A DNA stretch of 64,000 bases from Symbiodinium natans (GCA_905221605.1 CAJNDS010001180.1:1-64000), one strand, 5' to 3'; shown: positions 36,499 through 47,608, numbered from the stretch's first letter. Notes: generated from the sequence alone by a model not told the origin. Numbers and translations: made by a program.

Positions 36499-36557
36499 CA
36501 TGCTCCCGAGCACGTGCGGCAGCAGCGTCTACGAGCCGTGGTCCGTGGAGCCTGCAG
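36499..36557 (+). CDS. DCW module, second half (STCGSSVYEPWSVEPA)
   Basis: After GAGGTGCCAG the frame reads MLPSTCGSSVYEPWSVEPA and could end before GC (GCAG|GCC). STCGSSVY matches TTCGSSVY at 33.8 kb. It is the last clear module of the 24-36 kb cluster. Confidence 0.5.
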
Positions 36558-37670
36558 GCCGTCCTCGTTTCTTTTCCATCACGCTTAAGTGTGCTCTGAT
36601 TGTACTTCTCATGTGTGTTTGCGCCCGCCCACGACATGCCGACGAGCTTAGCGCAAGTCAACCCGCACTTCTCCACCCCTAACAGCCTGTACCAGAGTGT
36701 AGTGACAAACGCTGGTCGAGAGTCTGGACAGAAAGCCCTTGCCAACCCAAGACCAACATTGGAATTCTGAAGATCTGGTTTCATCTGGTTTCCAAGAGAA
36801 ACCCAGAGCCTGCATGACCTCGCGACAGGATGGGATGGTACTGCGTACTACCTGAATTATGTCTCGCCGTACGGTGACTACGTCGCTCCCTGTCTCTAAT
36901 TCAGAGTGCATGGGACGAGCAGCTGCAGTGATAGATGGGGCAAGGACGCAAGGACGCGAACTTGAAGATACCTTCCCTTCTCTTGAAGTGTGACAGGGTC
37001 CAAGGACAAGCTTGATCTTGAATGTTGCCATGGGGTTCATGATAAGCCCTAAACCCTAAACCCTAAACCCTAAACCCTAAACCCTAAACCCTAAACCCTA
37101 AACCCTACATAAACCCTAAACTTCACTTCGAGACTTCGGGTCAGAGGACTCCAGCTTCGGTTCGGTAAGATGTTTCAGATGGCTGTGCTCTGCTCCCAGC
37201 CCGTAACCAGGGTTTAGGGTTTAGGGTTTAGGGTTTAGGGTTTCATAACCCACTTCTATGCCCCCATAAGTGCCCTAGTGTGGTTCAGGTCAGCCAGCTA
37301 CCGAGGAGTCTTGTGGCAGGGTGCATGTTAAGACTGCTCAGAACCGACTCAGGGGTTGATTGTCGAGAGGGGCGCCATGTCCTAACCAGGATGGGCGATT
37401 ATACCCTGTAACCCTTAACAACGGCCCTTTCTAGGGCTGATGATCGGGATTAGAAGGCCTTACAGCGCATCCTGGAGCATGAGCCTCAACATTTCTCAAG
37501 AACAAGCCACAACGAAGTGAGCCTTTCGTGCCGCCTGTTCGAGCCGAGATCACCTACAGTGAGTCGTGCAATGCGGACGATTGCACCGTGGCTTCCGTCC
37601 CAACACAAATCCGAACCCAACCTCCATGTTTCGGCTCACCCGGGGTTGAGACCTCGAGTCGGGCATTTAC

Positions 37671-37760
37671 TTGGTAGCCCAGTGGTACCCTTTGAACTTT
37701 TCACTTCTTCTGGGTTCCCTTGTAAGGTAGCCAACCCAAAAAAGGGTGCCCTCATTATGG
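37671..37760 (+). repeat. SINE-like repeat with tRNA-type A box, copy 1
   Basis: CTTGGTAGCCCAGTGGTACC contains TAGCCCAGTGG, a good match to the RNA polymerase III A box, and GGGTTCCCTT about 45 bp on is a weak B box. A second copy lies at 48137-48212. It cannot fold as a normal tRNA. Confidence 0.4.
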
Positions 37761-38240
37761 TATGCTTTTAATTTCTGGGCGACTAAGTCTAAGGCAGAGT
37801 GTTACAGATATGGGTTGTAAATGTTGCTGCTGACATGCATGCTCAGGTTCCATTCTTGTTTGGGAGTCGGATAGGCGCCCTCTAACAATTTTGCATGCGC
37901 CGCGAGTTTGATGACTTCAAGCAGCTGGCACGGCGACCTCGCATACTGACATCTGTTGTCCAACTCCAGTAACTCCTCTGGGTCGGCAGTCACGAGTAGC
38001 TGCAGTGCAACCCGGCAGTGTGGTGTGCGGGCTTCCAGGCAGCTGGCACAAAATCGAAACCCTAAACCCTAAACCTTAAACCCTAAACCCTAAACCCTCA
38101 GATTCAGAGACAGCGCCCAGCAAATCCCATAGACCCTACATGAGAGGGGGGGTCAGGAACCCGCCCTCGAAGCTTCTCCTAGGCGTGGTCACAGCCACCT
38201 GCCCCTCCATCGCGCCCTTGGTTCTCCGGTGCCAGACACA

Positions 38241-38912
38241 TGGATGAAGTAGGGTTTATATTACTGTTCTTGGAGAGTGTGCATAAGGTTCCTTTTAATA
38301 TTGGTGAGTGTACATAACTGGTGTCCTTTTGGGGGCTACAAGAAATATATGCCCTAATTCATATGCGGCCTTTTCTTTGGCTTTGGCGCTGCATGACTCA
38401 AGGGGTCTTGAAAAGTTGCTGCATGGTTCAGTTGCTTATCACAGAGGAAGCTCCCCACCTCGGTGCGGGCTTTGTGATGAAGGTCTGGGCTTGCGGAAGT
38501 TTGGTGTAAAAGGCGGTGGGTTCGGCCTGGTGTGAAGTTTGAGTGATTTGGTTCGGGGGGTTGGGGTTAGGATTGGGGTTTCTTCAGGGTTGTCGGTGCT
38601 GGGGGGGGTAACTCCAAGCCCTAAGCCCCTAAACCCGTAAACCCTAAACCCTAAACCCTAAAGGTTCAGCCCAGGGTTTAGGCCGGTGCTCAAGCCCGCA
38701 AGGGCGCACATGTGCATGGATCCGGGGTTGCTGCGACAGAAAAGGCGCGTGGGCCTTTCTTCGGCATTTGGGTTTCAGCCTAAACCCTACATGAAGCAGG
38801 GTTTATATTTCCGTTTTTGGTGAGTGTATACAAGGCTCCTTTTTAATATAGGTGAGTGTATATACCTGGTGCCCTTTTGGGGGGACAAGAAATATATACC
38901 CTACTTCACATG
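38241..38912 (+). repeat. Pair of ~125-bp direct repeats
   Basis: 38241-38366 and 38787-38912 share GGGTTTATATT, GAGTGT, AGG(T/C)TCCTTTTAATAT, GGTGAGTGTA, TGGTG(T/C)CCTTTTGGGG and ACAAGAAATATAT. About 420 bp, including a telomeric block at 38617-38664, lies between them. Confidence 0.8.
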
Positions 38913-39616
38913 AGTTAGGGAGTTCGGTTCAGGGAGTGAAGAGTCCTTACACAGCCCAGCGCGCCCACCTAAGCCACCGAGGACCATCCCGCCGGACACA
39001 GGCCACAGGTTTAGGGTTTAGCGTTTAGCGTTTAGCGTTTAGGGTTTGGGGCTATTTGCTGGTGTGGCATACGAGTCGAAGGCTCAATATGTGAAGTGGA
39101 GGGTATGGGTTGCGGGTCCTTTCCTTGGCCTGCTCAGTCTTCTCCGCCGTCTTTGGGTTCACGTTCCAAAAGAAATCATCAGTTCAATTCTTGGACCAAT
39201 TGCACATATCCCATTTGGGCCGGCGTGCGGTGGAATGTTTGTTGGTCAAAAGTCTTGAAGTCGGCTCACCACCTAGAAGCATTCAGCTTCTGTTCAACAA
39301 CGTCATGTTGGCTCCTGCTTTCTACTCTGTGCAAGTAGGCATGTACAAGTGGACAATCACTAGCAAGTTCCGGTCGAGGTGTTGCGTGGAGAGGAGGGTT
39401 CGTGGCAGATCCCGCTCTCAAATTTCCCCCAGCGCATCTGAACGAAGAATGCCATCACGAGGAACACGATAAGTTCTCTCACTTGTCTTAGAAGCCTCAA
39501 CAAGCACCGGGTGCCATCCCAAACTATATTCAGTTGCGCATGAATTGTACAATCCTGAAGCAACAAAACGCTACAAACCCTAAACCCTAAACTCTAAACC
39601 CTATTGAAAAAGCGAG

Positions 39617-39682
39617 CGAGGTGACGGCATGCTCGTCAATGGCACGACCTCCTGCACGGCAAAGGGGGCCACATGGCATTCG
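39617..39682 (+). CDS. Symmetric Cys exon (RGDGMLVNGTTSC...)
   Basis: 66 nt, phase 0 both ends, reading RGDGMLVNGTTSCTAKGA, TWHS, with a canonical GTGAGT donor. A C-strand telomeric block ends 14 nt before it and a G-strand block starts 17 nt after it (39700-39738). C-x-A-x-G-x-x-W is reminiscent of the end of sushi-like modules, but one Cys pair is not enough to name it. Confidence 0.5.
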
Positions 39683-40087
39683 GTGAGTCGAGATGTTTTT
39701 TAGGGTTTAGGGTTTAGGGTATAGGGTTTAGGGTTTAGTGGCATGTCAAGGCTTGATCAGACCCCTCGCGGTCAGCAACAAAGTGCAGGGTCCCCAATTG
39801 ACCCAATTGCTCCTTGCACAAATGGCTAAGGGGTCGGTTGTTCGAAACCCCCCCCAGAACGCCGACAAACTTACTCCGGCCTCTAGGCGCGTAGGGTTAA
39901 TGATGAGCCATACGGGCAAGAACAATCCCAAAATTGAGTCCCGGGATCCTCAGAATCTGCTTTGGGATGCATTTCTTAGTCCTGCTGCCATCGCACCTGA
40001 CCCTGCCAACTGAGTCCGGCGAACAGGCCCCTTAGCTGCGCTTTGGATCGGAGTAACACCTCAGACAAGGGCATCACGGCCTTGTGC

Positions 40088-40188
40088 GGGTTTAGGGTTT
40101 AGGGTTTAGGGTTTAGGGTTTAGGGTTTAGGGTTTAGGGTTTAGGGTTTAGGGTTTAGGGTTTAGGGTTTAGGGTTTAGGGTTTAGGG
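40088..40188 (+). repeat. Telomeric block, G-strand, fourteen perfect units
   Basis: Among the most uniform arrays in the window, suggesting recent origin or amplification. Confidence 0.94.
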
Positions 40189-40558
40189 TCACCAAGTCCC
40201 AGTTGCAAAAAAGGGTTGGGGGTTGAGGGTTTAGGGTTGAGAGAACCCTTGGTCTTCAAGGGCTTCATTCAAGTTTGCTTCGAACAAATGGTGGAACCTG
40301 TGAGATGATGCGTTGCGCCGCATGGAGCCCACCACGTCCTTGCACAAGTGTTCAGCGAATGGAAACAACATTCTTCCACGGATCTGTTCCCTTTTGTATT
40401 TCGTCACTTGAAGAATTGCTCCCTGGCTTTTTCCGAATTTCACCCATTGCGACTCTGGAGGCAATTATGGCAGAGGCGCGCGGACTGTATGGTGGCGGGT
40501 ACTCGGGCTTTAGGACCTTTCGGCTGCGTGATGCTAAGTTGTGATTATAGGACGCCAG

Positions 40559-40652
40559 GCCTCTTGCTTCGTTGGCCACTCTGGTGCAAGTTGCCAGGCC
40601 CTCTGCGTGAGCGACTCGTCCGTGAGCACGCAGATTACTTTCTCTGGGTACG
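40559..40652 (+). CDS. Cys exon (ASCFVGHSGASCQALC)
   Basis: After GGACGCCAG the frame reads ASCFVGHSGASCQALC, VSDSSVSTQITFSGY and reaches a GTGAAG donor (40653). Three closely spaced Cys are typical of small disulfide modules. No copy elsewhere in the window. Confidence 0.5.
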
Positions 40653-41813
40653 GTGAAGGCTCCGGGTTTCAAGTACATGTTCTGCAGATTACTGCAGGTG
40701 CTTGTGAGGTCTTGAGAACGTCTTAAGAGCATATTGAGGCTGACGGGTTGCACCACTCGGGCGCTTGTAGAACATTTAGAATATTGAAGAGTCAAGCAGG
40801 TATTGATTTTGCTGGAGTTGGCGCGCTGAGTGTTCAGGGCTTGCCCTTGCAATGCAGAGGGTGGCGAGATGCGGTGATGCGGTGGGTTGACGAGTGCATA
40901 GCCTGGCAACCTGGTTTGCTTTTGCTGCTTCTCACCTGCCTAACACATTGTTAAACCGTGGACTGGACAGCCCTCTCATGCCAGGTCTTCTTGTTGCAAC
41001 TTGCCCAACCGGTTTCCACGCATTTTCCTGCAATTGCTCCTCGGATTATTGGCTTCAGGGCTTCCTGGAACACAGAGCCAAAACGATACGCTAGGAACAG
41101 CTTAGGGGCGCCTTGGGTTTCTGGAGACCCCGGCCACGTGCTTAGCCAGACTACCCCGAAGCAGATTTTCATGCGTGCGAAAAACCACCCTAGGCAGGAG
41201 CCCTGCCTGGAGAGACCGGTTTTTGAGTAGCTACTTTCGTGTGGTACCTGGGCGCGATAAGGCCTAACGTCGTGGAAAGTCGCGACGACCTGCAGCGGGA
41301 GAGTATCACGGCTGCCCCAGATCGGTCCCGGAGGTTACGATGCATCTGGTGATATGGAGGTTTCCGAACTCTTGCCCTTTTCGGGGATTCCGATATTAGG
41401 ATTTTTTATAGTACGTGGGGGGCTATATTCGGGAAACCCCCATATAGTGGCCGCCCCAATATAGACCTTGGCCACACAGTGAGCGAGCGATTGGTGGGTT
41501 CCTACATGTCCCGAGGCCTACTTTGAGCCCACGATCAATTCCGGGAGCGAGACTCGCCTTAGCAGAGAGCTTCGTTTAGGGTTGAGGGTTTAGGGTGTAG
41601 GGTTTTGGGTTTAGGGTTTAGTGTTTTGAGGCTTTCCGTAACAGTACGGATGTCGGCTTGAAATGCATCAGACTGTTCGGGCATCTGTTTGTGAGAGTTT
41701 GTGTTCGGCCCGCACTCACTTTGTTGCAGATCACTAGACCACTCTATCTCCTGACTGCAGAGTTTCTGATGCCAACATCCTATGTCGGGCACAGACTCGA
41801 GACTCCTTCCCAG

Positions 41814-41868
41814 GCGGAGTGCTCTGTCTACAGCCCACCAGGCACCGGCTTCGGGTGCGGGCTTTTGG
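41814..41868 (+). CDS. Cys exon (AECSVYSPPGTGFGCGLL)
   Basis: After GACTCCTTCCCAG, phase 0: AECSVYSPPGTGFGCGLL, then a GTGGAC donor at 41869. A G-strand telomeric block lies at 41574-41620 upstream. Confidence 0.45.
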
Positions 41869-42695
41869 GTGGACGGGCGACTTCTCCTAAATGCCTTGCC
41901 GAAAGGCTCCAAATAGCCCAAAGTAGGTATCATTTACAGACTTTAGACCCCAATGTAGGTATTATTTATATACTTGGAGCCTTAGGGTTAGAACGCTTGG
42001 GAATTCTTGAATGCCTGTGTCAGAGTCCGCATTTCTTCCGAGGCCGGCCTCCACGTGGGTACACGACCCACCCCAGAACCGAGAGACATGCAGTCGAGCG
42101 ATGGACAGGGCCTGACCGCCCATACCCTACGACTAATTGCGAAGCCACGTGAGTGCACAAGAGCTGAGCCACAAAGCAAAGCCACTCCACAGCCCCAACA
42201 GAAGCGGTCTCCCACCGCCGGCGCAACGTGGGCAGCGTGCAAGCTCCTGGGCTGTTTCGGGTGCAAACAGGTTGCAGGAGTGGAAGTTGTGGAGTTTCAG
42301 TTCAGTGTCGGCGGGCTCCAGGACATGGAAGGAGAGAGAGGGAAAGAGAGAGAGAGAGAGAAGGTGCGGTATAGCGTGCCCCTTGGGGCGGCCCCTTGGT
42401 CACACGCTCTGCAAGCAAGAGAGAAGGTACGGATCGTGGGGCTGAAGGCTCAGGATTCCGTAGCCCCACACCCTTTGCGAACCTGCCAAGGTCTATCCTC
42501 AATCATATTGGCATGCAATATCAATTTCAGTAGGGCCTGCAGCTGGTGGATGCACAAGCCACTTCAGAAACGATGGATGTAGCACTGGCCGACTTCCCCC
42601 CCCTAGACACCACATCTCTCTAAGCGCGCGCCAAGGCAGAGGTGAGCGCGCTCTGTATCCTGGCTTCCTCTTCATCTTTCTCCTATGAGGTATAT

Positions 42696-42790
42696 GGGGA
42701 TCTCCGAAAATTGGGGTACCCCCTTGTATACCCCAAGTCGAATAGTATCCCCTTACCCCCAAAAAGGGTACCCCGATTTTTCGGAAACCC
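42696..42790. repeat. MITE-like hairpin
   Basis: GGGATCTCCGAAAATTGGGG at the left and, reading the complement, GGGTTTCCGAAAAATCGGGG at the right form ~27-bp imperfect terminal inverted repeats around a 40-bp centre. Non-coding. Confidence 0.6.
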
Positions 42791-42910
42791 GCGTAGATGC
42801 CCTTTTGGAGTTTGGGGCATCAGTTCCGATACGGTCGAGTTGAGGTCCTGCAAGGAAAGGTCGACAGGGCTATGAGACCTCCCGGAGGTCGTTGTTTTTT
42901 CAACCAGTAG

Positions 42911-42997
42911 GGTTTAGGGTTCAGGGTTCAGGGTTTAGGGTTTAGGGTTTAGGGTTTAGGGTTTAGGGTTTAGGGTTTAGGGTTTAGGGTTTAGGGG
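42911..42997 (+). repeat. Telomeric block, G-strand, with 6-bp flanking duplication
   Basis: Twelve units, two of them TTCAGGG. CAGTAG lies directly left (42905-42910) and directly right (42998-43003). Confidence 0.88.
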
Positions 42998-43003
42998 CAG
43001 TAG

Positions 43004-43824
43004 CTTGCAGCTCTTGCGCTCAGGTCTTGAAGGCTGCATGTTTGTAAGGGCTCAGCAGACAGTTTCTCATGCCGGTTCTTCAGAAGGTTTGAACTCCATG
43101 AAAGTTCGGAACCACAGCCAAACCCCCGGGGTTTCCAGTCGCCAAAGGTGTCTCTGGCCTTGCGCACTCATGGACAGGTGGGGTCGCATTGGGCTGTTAA
43201 GGCCAAGGTTACCCTCAGGATGTTTGAAGCGTTTAACAAGCATGGTGGATCGAGGACGGTTTTTGGAGCATGCTGAATGTATGGGTTTTTTGATGTGGAA
43301 CGGAAGGAGGATTCAGCGATGGAGCTTGGGCAGTGGCAGGGAGGTTTTGCAAGAATCGCCGGCTGCTCAATGTAGTTCCATCAGTTCGAAAATGCCGAAG
43401 CCGTAGACTCCTGGACCGCAACCGAGCTCTGAAAACTCTTCGCTCAAGACAGTACTACGCTTTTTTCAGCTGTGGTCTCCCACAAGACGGTTGATTTTTT
43501 TCTCCGACGGGCCTGAATGCCTATGTCCAAATGGTCAGTAACATGCCTCTAGGCCCCAAAGCCCCGCAAGAAGAAAGCAAACATGATCCCAAGCCTGAGA
43601 GCTGGGTTTACAGGCAACGAGCCAAGAATCTCGACTGTTCCCCAATGCACTTGACCTCATGTCGTGGAGGATAGCTGTTGACTCCTTTACCTAAGCCCTT
43701 GACGCTGGCTGGTTGCGCAGAGTGTTCCAAACGGTTCCAAACAACGCCTTTGTTGTTCATCACGAAGTGTTGCCATGCAGTGTGGCTAGTCTGCTTGGCG
43801 AGTTGGAGACAAAACCCTGGAGAC
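43004..43824. other. No recognised gene
   Basis: One open frame at 43005-43406 lacks domain signals; the rest holds short ORFs. Confidence 0.35.
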
Positions 43825-43951
43825 GGTTTAGGATTTAGGGTTTAGGGTTTAGGGTTCAGGGTTCAGGGTTCAGGGTTAAGGGTTCAGGGTTTAGGGTTTA
43901 GGGTTAAGGGTTTAGGGTTTAGGGTTTAGGGTTTAGGGTTTAGGGTTTAGG
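43825..43951 (+). repeat. Telomeric block, G-strand, mixed variants
   Basis: About eighteen units mixing TTTAGGG, TTCAGGG and TTAAGGG. A smaller one follows at 44087-44141. Confidence 0.9.
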
Positions 43952-43987
43952 GGCACATCGGACTCTTAGTGGCATCTTCCTCCCCCG

Positions 43988-44041
43988 ACCTGTCAGACTG
44001 TCAGGCGGCCCCGACTCGGCTGCCAAGATCAATTACCGAGG
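43988..44041 (+). CDS. Weak exon-like segment (DLSDCQAAPTRLP)
   Basis: DLSDCQAAPTRLP resembles the start of the split domain (C-x-AAA-x-x-LG), but no WPNGCY or FN partner was found downstream. It may be a relic. Confidence 0.25.
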
Positions 44042-44141
44042 CCCGGGATGGCCTCGCCTTGGAACATCGCACTCGAATGATTCTGGGGTTTAGAGTTTAG
44101 GGTTAGGGTTTAGGGTTTAGGCTTTAGGGCTTAGGGTTCAG

Positions 44142-45032
44142 GGGGGTATGTAAGCCAAGTTCCCAAAAACTCCCCACTACTCCTTAAGGCTCCCGAGGCT
44201 TCCCTAAGGATACCTACCACCCCTGAAACCCCCTCCCTTCAGAAGTATAGAAGGAACTCCACACCCCTTCGGGTCAAAAGAGGTGCTATGGGATCCACTT
44301 CTGATGCCTCAAGCGCCCTTGTCCATGCATATATATATATATAAGTATATATATATATCTCTTTCTCTCCCACACTCTCTCTCTCTCTCTTTCTTGTGAG
44401 CATGTGTGTATTCATGTCGCTTAACAATTCTCGATGGCAAACGCTTCCTTTCCACAGGCTTCGCAAGCAAGACTTCGTGTCTCAATCGTCTAACTCCACA
44501 GTGAAACGACGGACGGTCAAGGCCGTTCCACCAGCACTACGTCACGACATCCCTGAAGCCTTCCGCCCGAAACTCTACTAATTGCTTAAGGACCCCGAAA
44601 AAAACAAAACAATATTCTTCCTTATTAAGGGCAATATATGGACTGTTGTTTTATATTCTTTTCAGATTCTTAAGCAAATAGTAGAACTGGTCTCTGAAGC
44701 CTGATCCTGCATGCCTCGGCCAGGCGTTTCCCTTGCCGCAGGATCCGGGAAGGATGCTTGGTGGCAGCGGACGAATTGCAACAAGTGTCCAAATGCATCC
44801 CTAAAGTCCCCTGGGCTTGGTGACGGAGGAGACGCAGTACTGCGGATGGGCCACAAATCCTGATACGAGCTCTTTGGTAGCACTTATCTTGCTGGAACGG
44901 TGCGGCTGAGTCTGAAGTCCCCTAAACCCTAAACCCTAAACCCTAAACCCTCGAGGCCCTGCAGTTGAATGCGATGCATGGATGCAAGTTCCTTGGCTGC
45001 GGTCCAAGCCACCCCCTATCTCTATGCCGTCC
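44142..45032. other. No recognised gene; TA/TC microsatellite and telomeric block
   Basis: (TA)n at 44328-44358 followed by (TC)n to 44394, and a C-strand telomeric block at 44921-44952. Confidence 0.45.
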
Positions 45033-45123
45033 GGTTTAGGGTTTAGGGTTAGGGTTTAGGGTTTAGGGTTTAGGGTTTAGGGTTTAGGGTTTAGGGTTTA
45101 GGGTTTAGGGTTTAGGGTTTAGG
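45033..45123 (+). repeat. Telomeric block, G-strand, thirteen units
   Basis: Uniform TTTAGGG with one shortened unit near the start. Confidence 0.93.
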
Positions 45124-45310
45124 AATTTGCTATGGGCCCAAGAAGACTCTGTCCTGTTAAGCCTTGGCTTCGTGGATTCTAGGACGTGTTTTTGGAGATT
45201 TTGGGCTCTTGGCGGGTCGCACATCGAAGCCGGTCTAAGGCAGAAGGAAGAATCACCTAAGTCACTAAAACCCGCTGCTGCAACCCTCCCCTGCCCATGC
45301 TCCCGCTCAG

Positions 45311-45423
45311 TCTCCGACCTCCGACCACGGTTGCCCACAATCGGAGTGCCCGACTCTGGCGGACTGCGTGCGCATCTGCAACTCCTGCGGCAGCTTGGCA
45401 ACTTCGGGGCCTTCTGACTCCTG
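45311..45423 (+). CDS. Cys exon (CPQSECPTLADCVRICNSCG)
   Basis: After CTCCCGCTCAG the frame reads SPTSDHGCPQSECPTLADC, VRICNSCGSLATSGPSDS and a stop. TLADCVRIC resembles TLAECMNRC of the PAN-like exons. Five Cys in about twenty residues. It may be a terminal exon or be cut by an unseen donor. Confidence 0.4.
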
Positions 45424-45639
45424 ACTTCAGTGACTTCAAGGCTCTTCTGTCTTCACACGGACGTCACAGAGGTTCGCTCACCAAACCCTGAACCCTGAAA
45501 CCCTGCTCTCAGGCTTCTGTCAGAGCATCCTCTTCCGGCTCTTCGTTGATTCTGGTGAGTCAAGCTCGGTGCCTCGGTGCTTCTTCCGGGGAGCCGCCAT
45601 TGCCCGGCCTCCTGGCCGCAGTGGAAGTTACAAGCCACC

Positions 45640-45745
45640 AGGTTCAAGTTCAGGGTGTTTATAAAGGGTGTTGATAGAGGGTGTACTAGGGTTGTATAGG
45701 TCTAGGGCGTTTATTATGCAGGGTGTTGATAGGGTTGTATAGGCT
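45640..45745 (+). repeat. Short tandem repeat GGGTGTTGATAG...GTTGTATAGG
   Basis: GGGTGTTGATAG, then AGGGTTGTATAGG, occurs twice about 65 bp apart, with related GGGTGT(T/A)(T/C)TA units between. Confidence 0.6.
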
Positions 45746-46517
45746 GGAGCACATTCTAGTACTCCCAGCAAAGTTCCAATACCCAGTCAGATACAGCAGC
45801 CAAGCCAACAAAAGGAAAGCCATGGTTAAGAAATGTCCTCCCCGAATCATCCCATGGAAGCTTTTCCAGGCTGAGCTTCGGCAGGTCGGTTGCGCTCCGA
45901 TGCGCTCGCACCTAAACGCCCGAGTGGCGTGAGCAAACGCGGAGACAAAGCGCAAGGCTCATAAACGTAGGTACGAGTCAGGATAAGCTTCCTCTTATGA
46001 ACAGGCCTTCAAGCACACAAGATCCTAGATCCCAGACCTTGATACTACAGCAAGACTCCATCTTGAGCCAAGGGGGAACATGGATGACCCTGAGCTGCAA
46101 GCATCCCAGGGCCGCGCCGTTTCTCTTTGGAACTTCGGGCGGGGGCTTCAGGTGTTGCACAAGGTCGTGAGGGATTTATTGACATTGTTTCATATCAAGC
46201 ATGACTTCCATCGTCTACTTTGGATCTGAGATGGTTTATAATTCCACCAGTGATATGCTTGCAAGCGCCTTCCCCGCATTTCCCCGTTCCCATTCACAGT
46301 CCAGGATGAGTCACGATGTGTCAGCCATCCAAGGATTTCAGCTTGCCACAGGTTTTTCACACCTACCACCATACATCAAGGGTACCCTGCAGCGCCTATG
46401 CTGGAGCAGCCCTGCTGTACTCACACCCCCGAACTGCACAACAGCTGAGAGGCCCAAAGACCCTAAACTCTCCCAAAGGCTGCCTGGGCCCCAACCAGAG
46501 AGCGATTAACAAAGGGG

Positions 46518-46588
46518 TCGGAGGTAGTAATGGTATTCCCTTCTGGTCCCTTTCTAAATATACCAGAATAGCCCCAAAACCCTGTTCC
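46518..46588. repeat. Dispersed repeat, copy 2 (partner at 28281-28364)
   Basis: Matches 28281-28364 block by block. A hairpin with TTCCAATT/AATTGGAA arms follows immediately at about 46585-46616. Confidence 0.6.
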
Positions 46589-47125
46589 AATTCTTATTTC
46601 GAAAGGATAATTGGAACAATGGCTGGGCATCTTCCCCTACAGTCCAGCAGCTGGCCCTTGAGACGGAGTCATGCGAGTTTTAGGGACAAAGGGCCTTCGA
46701 ACCTTTTGGGGTTGCTGGTTGATGAGGACTCCCCAAGAAAGGCAACAGCTCAAGGTGCTTCACTTGTAGGCAGTGCGATGGAAATTCCGAGATGTCCCGA
46801 GGGCTTCGGATGATAGCTGAGCTGTGATCATCAACCCGCCCTCTTTTGGAAGCTTCTATCTAAGATGTACATCTTTCAGCAAGTCACACCAAGTCTGAAC
46901 AGAAAGTCGCCATGCAGCCGTGTTAAACTTCGGAATCAATAGTTGCTGTGCAGATGCGAGAAGGCAGCAAGACCCAGCGATTGCAACCGGTCAGTACCAG
47001 CCTGGGAGTTAGACGGCTGATCATGCCTGGTCGTGGACCCCAGGCAGAACCAGTCGCAAAGATAGTTCTTGCGCAAGCGTTGCACTTCAGAGCTGCAGCC
47101 GTCAGAGCTTGAGATCCCTTTTGTA

Positions 47126-47562
47126 GCCCTAAACCCTAAACCCTAAACCCTAAACCCTAAACCCTAAACCTGAAAGCGCAACTGAAGGTACGTTGCTAGC
47201 GGTTGGATGACAAACTCCTACTGGGGCTTGCCGCTTGGGCGCTGCATGGTGTGCTTAAGCTTGGAGTCTTAGAGGCTTTTCGTGACCCTCCGATCATCTC
47301 CCTGAAGACTCAGTGTCAAGTCGTTTCGTGGATTTAGGGTGGGTCTGAGATGTTCTGCGCCCTAAATGAAGATGAGCACACCTCCAAGAAGCGCCACACG
47401 TCACGCGCCCAGGTACATCAATAGCAGAGATCCGAGATGTGCAAATGATCGTCACGTCCTCTACGGGCGACTCGGGCTTTCAATCTCTGAGACATCACCA
47501 GGGTTAGGGTTTAGGGTTTAGGCTTTAGGCTTTAGGCTTTAGGGTTTAGGGTTTAGGGTTCG
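47126..47562. repeat. Telomeric blocks of opposite orientation
   Basis: CCCTAAA x6 at 47126-47170 and TTTAGGG at 47501-47562, the latter with three TTTAGGC units. Degenerate G-strand and C-strand remnants lie at 47694-47758 and 48036-48066. Confidence 0.88.
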
Positions 47563-47608
47563 GAATCATGAGGCAGGCTCCGCACCTGTGAGCTCCACCC
47601 GCTCCCAG

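Larger units (their letters stand above)
24320..36557 (+). other. Putative multi-exon gene for a modular Cys- and Thr-rich protein
   Basis: At least eighteen exon-like segments on the + strand follow in an ordered way: DCW module, linker, split KVL/WPNGCY/FN domain, Asn-Asp segment, PAN-like exon, DCW module, Thr-rich segment, second split domain, Thr-rich exon, further Cys exons, two DCW modules split by introns. Two copies of the split domain share the position of one donor and the phase of another acceptor. Disulfide-style Cys spacing and Thr-rich linkers suggest an extracellular or cell-surface product. No signal peptide, start or end was found. It may be one gene or a tandem set, and earlier (0.8-14.7 kb) and later (39.6-53 kb) segments may belong to it. 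Confidence 0.55.
36558..39616. other. No recognised gene; six telomeric blocks and repeat pairs
   Basis: Telomeric blocks: 37047-37120 (C-strand), 37210-37243 (G), 38057-38099 (C), 38617-38664 (C), 39009-39051 (G, with three TTTAGCG units) and 39577-39602 (C). Otherwise short ORFs without motifs. Confidence 0.5.
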
